DNA from: JALRAP01 sp046302815
GTDB lineage: Bacteria > Bacteroidota > Bacteroidia > AKYH767-A > OLB10
DNA: 15,820 bases
Direction of reading: 5' to 3'
Assembly: GCA_046302815.1 (NCBI GenBank)
Contig: JBKCHO010000074.1
Location: 1-15,820, forward strand
Position numbers and translations under genes: made by a program. The notes under the pieces are model-generated. The model saw only the letters and a program-made list of their open reading frames with translations, was not told the origin of the DNA and did not search any database. Position 1 is the stretch's first letter. The number at the start of each line of letters is the position of its first letter. Below, piece by piece: positions 14,892-15,820 of this stretch.

Positions 14892-15820
14892 ATGAGAAAC
14901 TTCCATAAATTCTTGGTGATTTTACTTTTGTTTCCAAGCGTTTCGATTTCCCAAAGGGTTAACGAACGATTCGAACTTATGCTTTTCAGCGAGAATTTTG
15001 ACGCTCCATCCGACAAATGGACTACGACCGCAGACAATGAGAACCTGTTTGTGGTTCAGGATGGCGAATACATCTTACAGAGAAAAAACGCCCAAAAGCC
15101 TTTTGTAATATTCGCTGAAATTGGTCAAGAAATTACCAATTGCCGAATTGTAAGCTCCATCAAATTAGATAAAACCATGGGTGCTTCCGCCTTTTCAGGG
15201 ATAATATTCATGATACAGCCACAGTTGTCGGGTGGCTTTCTACTAGAAATTAACAAAAAACGGGAATATAGAATCCGACAAATCACATCAGGAACCTATC
15301 TGCCATTAACTGGGAATTCAAAAAACGAGGGTTGGACCAAAAGCACAGCCATCAATGAACCCGGACAAAGCAACATTGTGGAAATACGAACTTCCAATGG
15401 CACCTACGATCTGTACATCAATGAGGCATATCAAACGAGCTTTTACGAACCCGCATACAAATCAGGAAAAATTGCTCTGATCATTGGTCCCGATACCCGC
15501 ACCCGTTTCGATTTTCTTTATGTTTTCGGCAAAGGTGGATCTGGCGATTCTTCATCAAAAGCTGAATCACCACGAGAGCCCGACACAGCCAACGGCTCAG
15601 AGGTTATACGCCTGGCTGAGTCTATCATCCAATTGAGAACCCAGATCAACGAGTTGAAAAGAGATAATGATGAATTGAAAAGAAACATCTCAGCACTACG
15701 CAGCAGCGAAAATGAAAAAAAGTCCGAACTCAAGTCCGTAGAAGAAGAAATCAAGCTGATGCAAGACCAAATTTCTTCCAAGGATGCCGAGATTGCCAAA
15801 TTGACTGCAGAGAGAGATGA
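14892..15820 (+). CDS. Exported protein with beta-rich LamG-like domain and C-terminal coiled coil, 3' end beyond the window
   Basis: The frame opens at ATG 14892 and stays open for 309 codons to the window edge, so the C-terminus is missing. An N-terminal signal peptide (about 1-20, MRNFHKFLVILLLFPS, cut near SIS before Gln21) is followed by a beta-rich region (about 28-212) with FSENFDAPSDKWTT near its start. It continues with repeated strand patterns (GGFLLEINKKREYRIRQI, then YDLYINEAYQTSFYEP, GKIALIIGPDTRTRFDFLYVF). This resembles the concanavalin/LamG-like jelly rolls of DUF1080-type proteins. A Ser/Pro/Asp-rich linker (about 218-236) leads to a strongly charged heptad-rich coiled coil from about residue 237 to the edge (ELKRDNDELKRN, EEEIKLMQDQ). 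It is divergent from the lipoprotein gene. I do not recognise a named family or function; the domain reading is inference. Confidence 0.85.
   Translation, partial: MRNFHKFLVILLLFPSVSISQRVNERFELMLFSENFDAPSDKWTTTADNENLFVVQDGEYILQRKNAQKPFVIFAEIGQEITNCRIVSSIKLDKTMGASAFSGIIFMIQPQLSGGFLLEINKKREYRIRQITSGTYLPLTGNSKNEGWTKSTAINEPGQSNIVEIRTSNGTYDLYINEAYQTSFYEPAYKSGKIALIIGPDTRTRFDFLYVFGKGGSGDSSSKAESPREPDTANGSEVIRLAESIIQLRTQINELKRDNDELKRNISALRSSENEKKSELKSVEEEIKLMQDQISSKDAEIAKLTAERD

Overview
The window looks like a core chromosomal segment from a member of the Bacteroidetes (Bacteroidota). I infer this from the gene set, not from a database match. Pointers are the CcmC/CcmD/CcmE/CcmF gene order with a CXXXY-type CcmE, a periplasmic two-component-propeller sensor (Reg_prop repeats plus Y_Y_Y domain) with a LytTR response regulator, a Rossmann/DUF2520 protein, a UbiA enzyme of the type annotated as geranylgeranylglycerol-phosphate transferase, a Cys-lipidated DUF4249-like lipoprotein, and little sign of Shine-Dalgarno sites. 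Three intergenic regions contain a perfect match to the Bacteroidetes -7 promoter element (TAnnTTTG). I see no insertion sequence, phage gene, CRISPR array, tRNA or rRNA.

Region 1 (1-7067, plus strand) is one tightly packed run of nine genes: 3' end of ccmC, ccmD-like, ccmE, ccmF, DUF2520 protein, kdsC-like phosphatase, ubiA-family prenyltransferase, maf and an EamA transporter. Five of the junctions are 4-base stop/start overlaps (ATGA or GTGA), so these genes are probably co-transcribed and translationally coupled. The first half delivers heme to apocytochromes c (CcmC exports heme, CcmE carries it, CcmF ligates it). The second half is envelope and housekeeping metabolism: Kdo/LPS precursor dephosphorylation, polyprenyl transfer, nucleotide-pool sanitation and a metabolite permease. 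The ccmC reading frame is interrupted by an in-frame TGA inside its last membrane helix.

Region 2 (7068-11763, plus strand) is a two-component system: a 1133-residue exported-propeller sensor kinase (14 recognisable propeller repeats, Y_Y_Y, one membrane helix, PAS, HisKA_2, HATPase) followed by a 370-residue REC-PAS-LytTR response regulator. The regulator has its own likely promoter, overlapped by a perfect dyad. A perfect 18-bp-stem bidirectional terminator closes the region.

Region 3 (11781-14818, minus strand) holds dnaK, with a repeated TTGTCATA-type motif upstream, and a lipoprotein of unknown function. Region 4 (14892-15820, plus strand) is a divergent, window-truncated gene for an exported protein with a beta-rich domain followed by a coiled coil. 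A 9-bp perfect dyad lies between the two divergent genes. Overall this is mostly ordinary core genome. I do not see a clear new multi-gene system. The points most worth checking are the broken ccmC frame, the CXXXY CcmE, the 14-blade HisKA_2/LytTR pair and the three intergenic repeat or dyad sites.
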